In this document: positions 6,223 to 14,862 of the stretch, one piece after another
How the letters are laid out: the number at the start of each line of letters is the position of its first letter
How positions within the stretch are numbered: the stretch's first letter is position 1
IMG/VR virus record: IMGVR_UViG_3300017767_000070
Location: 1 to 30,297 of that record
Source: a virus
Strand: one strand, 5' to 3'
Length of the DNA stretch: 30,297 nucleotides
Notes under the pieces: generated by a model
Databases searched by the model: none
Seen by the model: only the letters and a program-made list of their open reading frames with translations
What the model was told of the DNA's origin: nothing
Program-made: the position numbers and the translations under genes

Positions 6223-7814
6223 TATGTACTCAACGCAATAACTCTTAAATTATCAAGAACCGGTGAAAAAGCTTGATTAGTACTTCTTAGTACAACTTTT
6301 ACTTGATACTTTTTAAAATCTAAAATATCTCCGCCTAATCCACCATATAAGTATGTGTATTGTCTAAAAATATTTACATTATCGTCTGCGGGTATAGCAG
6401 CTTCTTGAGGAACTAAAACAAAATCTTTTTCTTCAAGTAATTCGTCAATATCACATGTTCTTACATAAACTTGGAAATCAGTAGCCACTGGTCTATTAGC
6501 ATCAATTAGAATTTTTAATCCTACTGCCGCTTCTTCAAGTACAACTTCTCGAGCTAAATGTTTAGATGCCGAGCTTCCTTCTGTTTTTGCAGTTTCATCA
6601 ACAAAATTAAGAGGAACATTAAAATCATCTGTTGTAGATGATGCTTGCTTATCAATAACATTTGATATTAATCCGACAGATGATCTTTGCATATCAATCA
6701 TTGGAGCTCTATCTGAATCTCCAAGCAAAGTAATTTCCATTTCTAATGACTTCACTTGAATACCAACTGCGCCTATTTGATTTATTTCAGCGCTGTCATT
6801 TGCTACTAATTTTAAATTTTCAAATGGACTATTTTCAAGTAAAGGTATACTATTGAACGAACCTTCTTTTTGAAATGAATTATCTACATCTTCTGCGTAT
6901 GACTTACTTCTAGTTGTTTTTATTGCAGCTTGTATGTCTGTTCCTATCGGAATGTTTGTTTGTATATTAGGAAATACAGTATTATAGCTTATATTCTTTG
7001 TAGATTGAACACTTGATCCGCCAGCTTTAATACTTGCAGTTGCAGAAGAATCTGCAGTAAATTTATAACCAGTAAAATCCATAGATGTTATATTATATTT
7101 TTTGTTTAACGTAGCTGCAGATATACCTCCAACACCTGCCGAATCAACTCCTGAAAGCGTAATACCTTGCCCCACTTGCATTCCATGATGAGGATGAAGC
7201 ACTGTGACCACATTCGATCCGCTATCAACAGAGATGGGATTAAGTTGCAAAAGCTGTTTAGGCACAGAAGCATTTCTAAGTATAGCTTTAGCAGTATTCT
7301 TTTTAAATTTTGCTCGGTGTATTTTAAATGTTAAGTCTTGATTCTGATCGGGAGTAAACGTTCTACCATTTTGCGAATAAAATAAACTACCTAATGTAGG
7401 CTGTTTATTCACTCTTTTTTCAGTAGATGCTACAGTGAATTCGTTTATTTCTGCAACATAAATTCGATAGTCTTTCGAATCTGCAGTAACAACTAAAGCA
7501 TATTCATTACCGCCTTTTAAAAATAAAGGTTCATCTAAAGTAAAAGATGTGGCCGTTGTTGCATTAGCTGAAACTGAACTGCCTCCAGTAAAAGTACTTC
7601 CCGGTAATGTTTTAACACTCCCTGGTAGTACAAAACCTGATGATGGTACTCCATTAACCATTGGTCTTATTTCTATAGAAACTGGAGCAGTTTCATCAGC
7701 AGTTTCAAAAAATAGATCAACTTTTGTAACGTAAATACCCGATGCTTCCCTTACAAAAAACGATTGTGCTATAGGTTGTTTACCTACTCTATATCCTGTT
7801 GACGTTTGTCCCAT
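6222..7814 (-). CDS. Baseplate or tail structural protein, 530 aa
   Basis: A 530-residue protein. Residues about 12-75 (QPIAQSFFVREASGIYVTKV, then FFETADETAPVSIEIRPMVN) form a beta-sandwich-like domain that I recall from large structural proteins of marine T4-like phages. The rest is Ser/Thr/Asp-rich beta-strand sequence without catalytic motifs. AGGAG precedes the ATG at 7814. The gene lies 15 bases after the DUF4815-like gene. A peripheral baseplate component, analogous in position to T4 gp10-gp12, is inferred; the exact counterpart cannot be named. Confidence 0.65.
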   Translation of the reverse strand: MGQTSTGYRVGKQPIAQSFFVREASGIYVTKVDLFFETADETAPVSIEIRPMVNGVPSSGFVLPGSVKTLPGSTFTGGSSVSANATTATSFTLDEPLFLKGGNEYALVVTADSKDYRIYVAEINEFTVASTEKRVNKQPTLGSLFYSQNGRTFTPDQNQDLTFKIHRAKFKKNTAKAILRNASVPKQLLQLNPISVDSGSNVVTVLHPHHGMQVGQGITLSGVDSAGVGGISAATLNKKYNITSMDFTGYKFTADSSATASIKAGGSSVQSTKNISYNTVFPNIQTNIPIGTDIQAAIKTTRSKSYAEDVDNSFQKEGSFNSIPLLENSPFENLKLVANDSAEINQIGAVGIQVKSLEMEITLLGDSDRAPMIDMQRSSVGLISNVIDKQASSTTDDFNVPLNFVDETAKTEGSSASKHLAREVVLEEAAVGLKILIDANRPVATDFQVYVRTCDIDELLEEKDFVLVPQEAAIPADDNVNIFRQYTYLYGGLGGDILDFKKYQVKVVLRSTNQAFSPVLDNLRVIALST

Positions 7815-7829
7815 ATTATATTTCTCCTA

Positions 7830-10800
7830 CTAAAAATCTTCCGCTGTTGAGGTTGTATCATCATTAGATGCATCATTCCCACTTGTTTCATGGCCGTTAA
7901 TTCCGTTAACACTGTTACTAAAGCCGCCATTACCAGTGCTTGTAGCATCACCTATAGATGTGCCTGGGCCGTAACTGTGATCGCCATCACCTCCTGACCA
8001 AGAAGAATAGTATGGAACATATACAATTCTCGTTGATGTATATTCAGCTTGCTTAGTATCTAAATACCCTTTTGCGGTGTAAGGTGCTGATGCAACGCTT
8101 CCTGCATTTGCATCGTTATCTACACTGATGTCTAAAATTTTAAATTCTCGAGTTCCTGTAGCAATTCGAAGTGCATCATTATTTGGAACTATGAATGAAC
8201 CAGAAACACTTCCCATGCCATCCGTTACTAGCGATGTTGTAGTGCCATCGGGGTGTGCAGTCAATCCTTTAAAAGTATTGCCAGGATCTGTTGATGTACT
8301 AGAATAAAAACTAAATCCACCTTCACCACTTGTGCCGTTAGTGAAAGCAGATATGTTAATACCATCTAAGAAAGTAAATACTCTAGTATTAGGCCTTAAA
8401 CCTGTAGCTTTAAAAAATATCTTTCTAGATCTCATAAAAGCTGATTGAGTTGTATTAATTAATCTATCATCAACTAATTCTAAAATAGCATCATTTGTTA
8501 CTACTGATTGTTGAGCTAGTCTTCCAGTAGATCCACACCAGCCAGTTACATGATTATTAAATAAGTAAGCAGGCCTACGTGAAACTTGTGATCCTTTTTG
8601 TATAATTTTATCGGGTAATCTCTCAGTGTCTCTCCATTCGTCAGACGATGGAGATAGCGTAATGTTACCATTGTAAATTGTAACCGCAAAAGGATTTATT
8701 TGAACTGCCTTACTTGCAGTAGATTGATCGATGTAAGAAACTTCATCATAATCAATGTATATGTTGTCACCTCTTAATACAGTGTCAGTTGATCCACTAT
8801 CATAATAAATCATTCTTATTGTATCTTCTCGCTGTAATGCTCTCATTTGCTTATCAATAAGGTCAATTGAGGCTCTATGTTGTCTAGGTGTACTTATAGA
8901 TGAAAATCTATGATCTTTAAAATCATCAACAAAAAATCCAGCTTTTGTTCTGTTATTGCCAGCAGAGTCTAAAACTTCAAGATTTTTAGTATCAACTTCT
9001 AACAAATTTAAAGTAGTAAATTCTTCTAATCTATCAATTCTTTTTTCAAGATTTCCAATGTCTTTCATAGTAAATCTTCTAAAGTTAATTTTACTAATAT
9101 TGACGTCAGAATCATTAAGAGTTTTAGCGTTCAAAGTTATATCATATAAAGGTAATTTTCCTTCTTGCCTTGATGGCAGTATAGGATAAAATGCAGATGG
9201 ACCAAAATTTAAAGATAATCCAGAATTTGTATCAATAGCTAATTTTGCTGACTGAGCAAGATTATATGTAACATCTGCTGTAATAGTTGTTTCACTCTGA
9301 GGAAGCTCTATCATAGTTGAACCAGAAGTTCCAAAGTTTCCAGCTGAATCAGCAACCGATCTGAAATCAAGTACATCTCTTAAATTAACTGTTCTACCTT
9401 CAGGGGTTCTGAATGATGGTATTTTATCATATTCTACTTGTGATGAATATGAATTTACAGAAAAGTAATCACCACTAGAACTTGGATTGAAAAACTTATA
9501 TTTAACAGTTACGTCTCCGGTTGGCGCAGAAACGCCATTTTTCAAAATTAATCTGCCGGGTTCATATCTTGAAGGTCTTTGGCCATCATCAATTGTAAAT
9601 CTTGATGATAAGTCTAGACTGCTGTCTGCTGTAGAAAAAATTTCTTGTACATTAAAAATGTCAGCTCTTTTCAAATTAATGAACTCTAGTCCGGCACCGT
9701 CGGATTCAATACCAGCCACCACAGTAAAACTTGTTAATACTTTTTCTTTTGGTGTTGTTTGAGTTTTTTCAACGTATGCAGCATACTCTATATTTGATGA
9801 ACTAACTATTGTATTACCTGTTCCAAAATCAGCAGTATTTGCTGCAAGGTCAATAGTTGGTGAAATAGTAGATATATCACTGTCAGCCTTTGCAAATATG
9901 AAATTTGAAGTTGACGTATATGTTTCACCTGGGTTTCCAGCTATTGATTGTAAAGCAACTACACCCGAACTGTTTGCACTTTTATTTGAAAACTTCCTTT
10001 GTGCGGTATAAATTAAATCTGATATAGTAGAAGGTCTATTCTTAGGTAATTCAAAAAAACTATAATCATTAGTAGGTTCTTTGACAACAGCCTTTGAGTT
10101 ATCCAAAGTAATGTTAAAATAATTATCAACGGTAGTTCCAACACTTTTAACATTTCTAAATGCTTGGCCACTATTCATTTGTATATCAGTAATATGAGCT
10201 TTAATGTTTGATCCATCTTTTGTAAGTGCTTTAATTCGTGCTGTACCGATTGTGTCTCCTGTATGTCCAACACCTGACCTTAAATTCATTTCTTCCATAG
10301 TATCAATATTTGGAATACCTTTAGATGAACTATCACCAATGCCTGGCGTTGTGATTACATGATGTGCAAGAACAGCACTTACTGGTTCATTATTTATTTC
10401 TAAAGTTGCAGTTGGTTTTTCTACTCTTATTGTAGTAGGCATAGGTCTTCTAGCTCTATATCCATTAATCACCACTGTGCCATCACTTACTTTTAATAAC
10501 AAATGAGTATTTTCTGAATCCAGTTCAAATTTAGCAGTAAAAGGTTTTACTTCATAGTCACCAGAATTTTCTCTAATTCTAGTTGAGATCATATCATTTG
10601 GAATATTATAAGATTGATTCGTATCGACATTTTCAAAAACTGCGCCGTCAACTATTGTTGCAACATGTATAAAATTGTCACTTGCTGTTAATTCATCACG
10701 TTCTGCGATAGTAAGTCTAATTCGGTATCTATCAGCACCTGGTGCACTTACGTTTGGAGCAGCTCCTTGGTTGTCATATAAAGCATCATTATCACTTGCA

Positions 10801-11480
10801 GTTACTACGTCTTCTACTGATTTAAATCCAATATCTGTGTTAGGAGAATCAGTATATTTAGATATGATTTTACTTTGATCTTGAGTAAATACAAAATTTC
10901 CACGTGCGTAATAAACACCACTGCGTATCGTAACTTGAGTACCTGCACCGACAACATTAGGATCACCCGTTGTAGCTTGTTTAACTTTTAAAACATCAGT
11001 ACCACCAGAATCTTGATTAATAATCATTAATTCCTCTGAAGCCATTCTTTTTGTTATGGTATTATCGCCTGATGCTTGGGCTGTTTTAGTATCTGTATAT
11101 TTTACATAAAGTGTAGCTGGATCTCCGCTAGTTGCTGCGACTGCTTCTATGATAGTTGCAACAACACTTGATGTTTGACCAGTTACAGTTTTACCTACAA
11201 GAGTTGAAACCTCTGGCAAACTGTGACTAGTTTCATCTAACTTAATGAATTCATATTTTGGATTTATATTAACGCCACCAGGTTTTACAACTGCTCCTTC
11301 TTTAAATATATTATTACCGAATCTTGATATTTGACTTTGTAATATAGTTTGAAGTTGTGTTAATTCTCTTGCTTGTAATCCTACACCTGAATTAAATAAT
11401 ATTCTATGATAGTTATCACTATCACGAAAATCATCTTTATAGGTTGTCGATAAGCTGCTCTTTATAAATGTTGTCGCCAT
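7830..11480 (-). CDS. Large DUF4815-like baseplate/tail structural protein
   Basis: At 1216 residues this is the largest protein in the window. The N-terminal segment NYHRILFNSGVGLQARELTQ followed by LQTILQSQISRFGNNIFKEG (about 23-62) matches the DUF4815 family as I recall it, found in tail proteins of many myoviruses. An ITxFTLVGKTVTGQTSS-like beta motif occurs near residue 95. The body is Ser/Thr/Asp-rich beta sequence. The last about 60 residues form a Gly/Ser/Asp-rich low-complexity tail (GGDGDHSYGPGTSIGD). AGGAC lies before the ATG at 11480. It follows gp8 and precedes the 530-residue protein, consistent with a wedge-periphery or tail-pin structure. No enzymatic motif was noticed. Confidence 0.75.
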   Translation of the reverse strand: MATTFIKSSLSTTYKDDFRDSDNYHRILFNSGVGLQARELTQLQTILQSQISRFGNNIFKEGAVVKPGGVNINPKYEFIKLDETSHSLPEVSTLVGKTVTGQTSSVVATIIEAVAATSGDPATLYVKYTDTKTAQASGDNTITKRMASEELMIINQDSGGTDVLKVKQATTGDPNVVGAGTQVTIRSGVYYARGNFVFTQDQSKIISKYTDSPNTDIGFKSVEDVVTASDNDALYDNQGAAPNVSAPGADRYRIRLTIAERDELTASDNFIHVATIVDGAVFENVDTNQSYNIPNDMISTRIRENSGDYEVKPFTAKFELDSENTHLLLKVSDGTVVINGYRARRPMPTTIRVEKPTATLEINNEPVSAVLAHHVITTPGIGDSSSKGIPNIDTMEEMNLRSGVGHTGDTIGTARIKALTKDGSNIKAHITDIQMNSGQAFRNVKSVGTTVDNYFNITLDNSKAVVKEPTNDYSFFELPKNRPSTISDLIYTAQRKFSNKSANSSGVVALQSIAGNPGETYTSTSNFIFAKADSDISTISPTIDLAANTADFGTGNTIVSSSNIEYAAYVEKTQTTPKEKVLTSFTVVAGIESDGAGLEFINLKRADIFNVQEIFSTADSSLDLSSRFTIDDGQRPSRYEPGRLILKNGVSAPTGDVTVKYKFFNPSSSGDYFSVNSYSSQVEYDKIPSFRTPEGRTVNLRDVLDFRSVADSAGNFGTSGSTMIELPQSETTITADVTYNLAQSAKLAIDTNSGLSLNFGPSAFYPILPSRQEGKLPLYDITLNAKTLNDSDVNISKINFRRFTMKDIGNLEKRIDRLEEFTTLNLLEVDTKNLEVLDSAGNNRTKAGFFVDDFKDHRFSSISTPRQHRASIDLIDKQMRALQREDTIRMIYYDSGSTDTVLRGDNIYIDYDEVSYIDQSTASKAVQINPFAVTIYNGNITLSPSSDEWRDTERLPDKIIQKGSQVSRRPAYLFNNHVTGWCGSTGRLAQQSVVTNDAILELVDDRLINTTQSAFMRSRKIFFKATGLRPNTRVFTFLDGINISAFTNGTSGEGGFSFYSSTSTDPGNTFKGLTAHPDGTTTSLVTDGMGSVSGSFIVPNNDALRIATGTREFKILDISVDNDANAGSVASAPYTAKGYLDTKQAEYTSTRIVYVPYYSSWSGGDGDHSYGPGTSIGDATSTGNGGFSNSVNGINGHETSGNDASNDDTTSTAEDF

Positions 11481-11492
11481 ATTAATGTCCTA

Positions 11493-12869
11493 TTATAGTG
11501 TAACTACTACTTTAATATCTTCTGTTTGAGAAGTATTTCTAATAACTGGTGCTCTATTCTCTATATATAGAACTTCTCCAGAAGTGTTAATGTATAACTC
11601 ATTTGAATCTGCAACTACAGCAATTGTACCAGTTTGGCCTGCTTCATCTGTGAGAGTGTTTCCTACTGAAAACGGTGTGTAACCAGTACTGTCAGTTTGG
11701 TGATAATATATTTTTGCACCAGCCGTAGTATGATTTACAAATTCGTTAAAATATGCATTTGCTGGTGGTGTTTCACCGTTTGTAATCAATTCGTCAGGTT
11801 GTAACTGACTTGCAAAAGCTGAATCTGCTATTAGATATTTTAAAGCTTTAGCAGTAGTTGCAGTAAGAGTATCTCCATTAGCTGAGTCAGTTTTCGGATT
11901 TCTAATTAACATCACTTGCCTGTAATCTTGATTAGTTCCTGTTAAGAAGTCTCCATTTTCTGCTCCAGCTGGTTTAGAGTTGAACATAAGTGATGTAGCT
12001 TTTAAATCATCTCTTGGATCTGCACCGATACCATTATGTCCACCAAGCACGGCTCTTGCTATACAACCGCTACCACCTGATGTTGGAGTTATAGTAACAG
12101 TTGCATTTACAAAATTGCTTCCTGAACCTGAGCTTTCATTTAACATATCAATCTTAACAACTTTACCACCTGATACGAATGCAGTCGCTTGTGCACTGTC
12201 ACCTATAGCGCCGCTATTTCCTGTTATAGTAACAGTAGGAGCACCTGAGTAGCCAGTCCCTTGATTTTCTACGACGATATTTGCTATTCTACCTGCATCG
12301 GCAGAGTCTTGAGCAGTTTTTTGTTGTATTTCAAATGCATCACTAGTAGTAGTTACAAATTTAACTGGAATAAAGTTGGCCGATAAAAACGAAGCTGTAT
12401 CACTACCAGATAACGCATATAAAAATCTCCAAGTGTACCCATCTGAAGTTTTAAATGGTTTTGGTGATGTGCCAGTAGGTTTAACTGTTGATTTATTTAT
12501 AGTACCAGTTCCGCTTTTGCTTTGTTGTAAACAAATATAAACATGATTATCTTCAGTAAGAACATAATAAGTATTTGATGGTATTGTACTATATTCGTCA
12601 TCATAGCCGCTATATTCGCTACCGGAACTCCAATTGTGTCTTGGTACTACAAAGGATGTTGCGCCTACAGCTTTTACAGATTGTAAAGCATTTTGTGCTT
12701 CTCTTATTGTTTTAGGTGTATCTGTCGGTGTTGGAACAGTTTCAGTTGAGTTCCATTCATCATTTTTTCCAATACCTACGTAATATCTTGCAAGTGTAAC
12801 ATCTGATGCTTCATCTAATATTTTTTGCATGAATTGTTTTTTAAATGGGTCTGTTATTATTGCTGACAT
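11493..12869 (-). CDS. 8: Baseplate wedge subunit gp8
   Basis: A 458-residue homologue of T4 gp8. The C-terminus GEVLYIENRAPVIRNTSQTE followed by DIKVVVTL aligns with the T4 ending GEMIYMENRPPIIMAMDQTE. Internal landmarks also match: YVGIGKNDEWNST (30-42), VPRHNW (75-80) and SDGYTWRFLYAL (142-153) correspond to T4 FGRSEPWSS, IPRRDW and GDGYVWEYLFEI. In T4, gp8 dimers join the gp7-gp10 wedge arm. The protein is longer than T4 gp8 (334 aa). The extra length includes a beta-repeat region at about 195-275 with GTGYSGAPTVTITG-type units. AAGGA precedes the ATG at 12869. Confidence 0.9.
   Translation of the reverse strand: MSAIITDPFKKQFMQKILDEASDVTLARYYVGIGKNDEWNSTETVPTPTDTPKTIREAQNALQSVKAVGATSFVVPRHNWSSGSEYSGYDDEYSTIPSNTYYVLTEDNHVYICLQQSKSGTGTINKSTVKPTGTSPKPFKTSDGYTWRFLYALSGSDTASFLSANFIPVKFVTTTSDAFEIQQKTAQDSADAGRIANIVVENQGTGYSGAPTVTITGNSGAIGDSAQATAFVSGGKVVKIDMLNESSGSGSNFVNATVTITPTSGGSGCIARAVLGGHNGIGADPRDDLKATSLMFNSKPAGAENGDFLTGTNQDYRQVMLIRNPKTDSANGDTLTATTAKALKYLIADSAFASQLQPDELITNGETPPANAYFNEFVNHTTAGAKIYYHQTDSTGYTPFSVGNTLTDEAGQTGTIAVVADSNELYINTSGEVLYIENRAPVIRNTSQTEDIKVVVTL
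12494..12501 (-). promoter_or_regulatory. Late-promoter octamer inside gp8, probably fortuitous
   Basis: An exact TATAAATA on the minus strand lies inside gp8. The next start codon downstream on that strand is at 11480, about 1 kb away, so this is most likely a chance match. It is recorded because it calibrates how often the octamer occurs inside genes. Confidence 0.12.
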
Positions 12870-12879
12870 ATTCTATTCC

Positions 12880-13836
12880 TTATGCTACCGTTACTTCACC
12901 TTGATTTCCAACTAAGAACCAAGCACTTCCATCCCATATACAGGTGCAACCGTCAAACTGTGCTAATGTGAATTTAGTTTGTGAACCTCTAAAAGCAACT
13001 GGTGTAACTTCCATTGCGTCTGAACCTTTATTTGTAAAAATTTTATATTCGCCTACAGTAGTTCCATTAGGTAAACTTAGTGTTAAAGTACTACCTGCGC
13101 TTTTATTTCCTATAATTAATGTGCCACTCACTATTGACGCAGCATTTGTATCAACAGTTGTAGAACTAAAAGCAGCTTTACTTAAATTAACTGAACCAGT
13201 GCCTTTTGCATTCATAGCTATATTTAAATTAGATCCGCTTCCAGTAGCAGAAAGTGTAGGTCCTGTTGTTGATGCACCGTTTGCAATTGTTAATTCATTT
13301 ACTGCGCTACCAGTTGCAGTTATTTTTATAACTTCATTTCCTGATGTATCATTAATTGATGTTCCTATTTTTGGTGCAGTTATAGTAGGTGTTGTTAATG
13401 TTTTATTAGTAAGTGTTTGTGAACCTGCAGTTGTAACTACAACACCAGTTACACCATCGAGTAAATTTAATTCTGTTGCAGTGCTTGTAAGTGCCACATT
13501 TTCATTTATTTTTGGTGCAGTTAAAGTTTTATTTGTAAGTGTTTGTATTGTATTATCGAGTGTTACAGTTCCTGTAGAATCTGGTAATGTTATAATGTTA
13601 TCTTGTGATGGATTCGTTGCTTTTAATCTTGTTTCAAAATCATTTGCACTTGTTCCTTCAAAGGTAACTGCATCAGTTTCTAGAGAAATTTGTGATGATA
13701 AGTTACTACTATCTCCTCCACCAAGTAATGCATATACTTCAGCAAAGTTTGAATTTATTTTTGTTCCGGCTTGTCGTAATGTATCTCCATTACCGTCATT
13801 AGCTGAACTGCCTATACCAATATTTTGTCTAGTCAT
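12880..13836 (-). CDS. gp10/gp9 N-domain protein with fibre-like body
   Basis: A 318-residue protein. The N-terminus MTRQNIGIGSSANDGNGDTL followed by RQAGTKINSNFAEVYALLGG aligns with the start of T4 gp10 (MKQNINIGNVVDDGTGDYLR, KGGIKINENF) and with a similar segment of gp9. In T4 this segment attaches these proteins to the wedge. The rest does not resemble gp10. It contains two copies of a QTLTNKTLTxPxI unit (about 99-110 and 141-152), a TELNLLDGVTG unit and Ser/Thr/Gly-rich beta sequence, and ends in a FDGCTCIWDGSAWFL domain. This looks like a wedge anchor fused to a fibre or tip. It has its own late promoter (13857-13864) and an AGGAAG ribosome binding site, and lies just upstream of gp8. 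Confidence 0.75.
   Translation of the reverse strand: MTRQNIGIGSSANDGNGDTLRQAGTKINSNFAEVYALLGGGDSSNLSSQISLETDAVTFEGTSANDFETRLKATNPSQDNIITLPDSTGTVTLDNTIQTLTNKTLTAPKINENVALTSTATELNLLDGVTGVVVTTAGSQTLTNKTLTTPTITAPKIGTSINDTSGNEVIKITATGSAVNELTIANGASTTGPTLSATGSGSNLNIAMNAKGTGSVNLSKAAFSSTTVDTNAASIVSGTLIIGNKSAGSTLTLSLPNGTTVGEYKIFTNKGSDAMEVTPVAFRGSQTKFTLAQFDGCTCIWDGSAWFLVGNQGEVTVA
13381..13542 (-). repeat. Two NKTLT repeat units in the fibre-like protein
   Basis: The minus strand encodes a TLTNKTLTxPxI unit twice, at about 13542-13507 and 13416-13381, separated by a TELNLLDGVTG spacer. Such repeats are typical of elongated trimeric phage fibres and are potential recombination points. Confidence 0.7.
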
Positions 13837-13856
13837 TTAATCTTCCTAATAAGTTC

Positions 13857-13864
13857 TATTTATA
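13857..13864 (-). promoter_or_regulatory. T4-type late promoter for the gp10-like/gp8 unit
   Basis: Exact TATAAATA on the minus strand, in the 42-base gap between two structural genes. The expected start is near 13851, giving a leader of about 15 nt that carries AGGAAG before the ATG at 13836. Confidence 0.85.
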
Positions 13865-13878
13865 CATAAGAATAATCG

Positions 13879-14862
13879 TTATGTGTTAAAAGATGAATCA
13901 AATTGTGTGTTGTCCATTGTCTCAAAAGTAAGTGAGAAATCTGGTGCAGCTGCTTCTGCGCTATCACCTAATGCACCAACAAAGTCTTTTCCTTGGCCAC
14001 TATCATCAAATGTAAATGAATTAGGTGTAATAAGTTCTTCCATGTTTCTATAAAATCCTTGAAGTTGTGTAGATGTAAGTGACTGATATACACTAACTTT
14101 TTGGTCAAGGCCTACTCTGACTGGTGTTCCATTAGAATCTATTAACCCAGTCATTTGTGTAAATGGTGCAAGTGCTGATGTAATTCCAATGCCTTCTACT
14201 ACTCTAGATGCACTATCAACTTCTGCTATTAGTGCAGATGCATTTCCAACAGCTTCAGTGTCAGTTGTAACTGTCCCAGCAATATGAAATCCTGCAGGAT
14301 GCACAAACTTTTTATATAATTCTATCCATGTAGTTTGTGATATAGGACTCTTAATTAGTATTGAAAAAACTTGATATAGTGCATTATTTCTAATAAATTT
14401 ATTTGATTCAGCACCAATTCTACTTAAAGGCCCAGCTAAATCGTACCCTATAGTGAAGATATCTTTCTTAGGATACTCAACCTCTACATTTTGTTGAAAG
14501 AATGCTCTAAAGAATTCTTCAATTGAAAATCTACTACCTTTAGTTCTATGTAATTCATTAATTCTTTGAGCATAAAAACTCGGATCAATAAAATTACCTC
14601 CAGTATTTCCACCTGCAATTTCTTGTATTATAAATTTCAATAAATCTGAAGAAGTTTCTTGCGTATCTCTTGTTTGATATATTTTTCTTAATTTGTAATC
14701 AAATGAACTGGCTCCGTCTGAATCTAAATAATCATAATATTTCTCTAAAAATGTTACAAGATTTGGATAATCTTGAGTAAAAAATTCAGGCAAAGCCTCA
14801 CGAACTTTTCTATGTAAAAAGTTTCTTGGTCTTCTATTATAATGATACTGAATATTTGTCAT
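13879..14862 (-). CDS. Baseplate wedge protein matching the C-terminal part of T4 gp7
   Basis: A 327-residue protein. Three segments align in order with the C-terminal third of T4 gp7 (1032 aa). FLEKYYDYLDSDG (38-50) resembles gp7 FCEAYIQYLSDGYG. RTKGSRFSIEEFFRAFFQQN followed by VEVEY (106-130) resembles STKGIEASYKFLFKVLYNEE followed by VEIE. KKFVHPAGFHIAG (184-196) resembles IRFVHPVGFGF. The gene directly follows gp6, as gene 7 does in T4. The large N-terminal beta-propeller-like part of T4 gp7 is absent, so this may be a reduced wedge arm. It overlaps gp6 by one base. The T4 comparison is from memory and needs a profile search. Confidence 0.7.
   Translation of the reverse strand: MTNIQYHYNRRPRNFLHRKVREALPEFFTQDYPNLVTFLEKYYDYLDSDGASSFDYKLRKIYQTRDTQETSSDLLKFIIQEIAGGNTGGNFIDPSFYAQRINELHRTKGSRFSIEEFFRAFFQQNVEVEYPKKDIFTIGYDLAGPLSRIGAESNKFIRNNALYQVFSILIKSPISQTTWIELYKKFVHPAGFHIAGTVTTDTEAVGNASALIAEVDSASRVVEGIGITSALAPFTQMTGLIDSNGTPVRVGLDQKVSVYQSLTSTQLQGFYRNMEELITPNSFTFDDSGQGKDFVGALGDSAEAAAPDFSLTFETMDNTQFDSSFNT

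Noticed and set aside
12944-13840. 298-codon plus-strand ORF
   Set aside because: It lies entirely opposite the gp10-like fibre protein, whose N-terminus and repeats are recognisable. The plus-strand product is a Val/Ala/Pro-rich shadow without domains.
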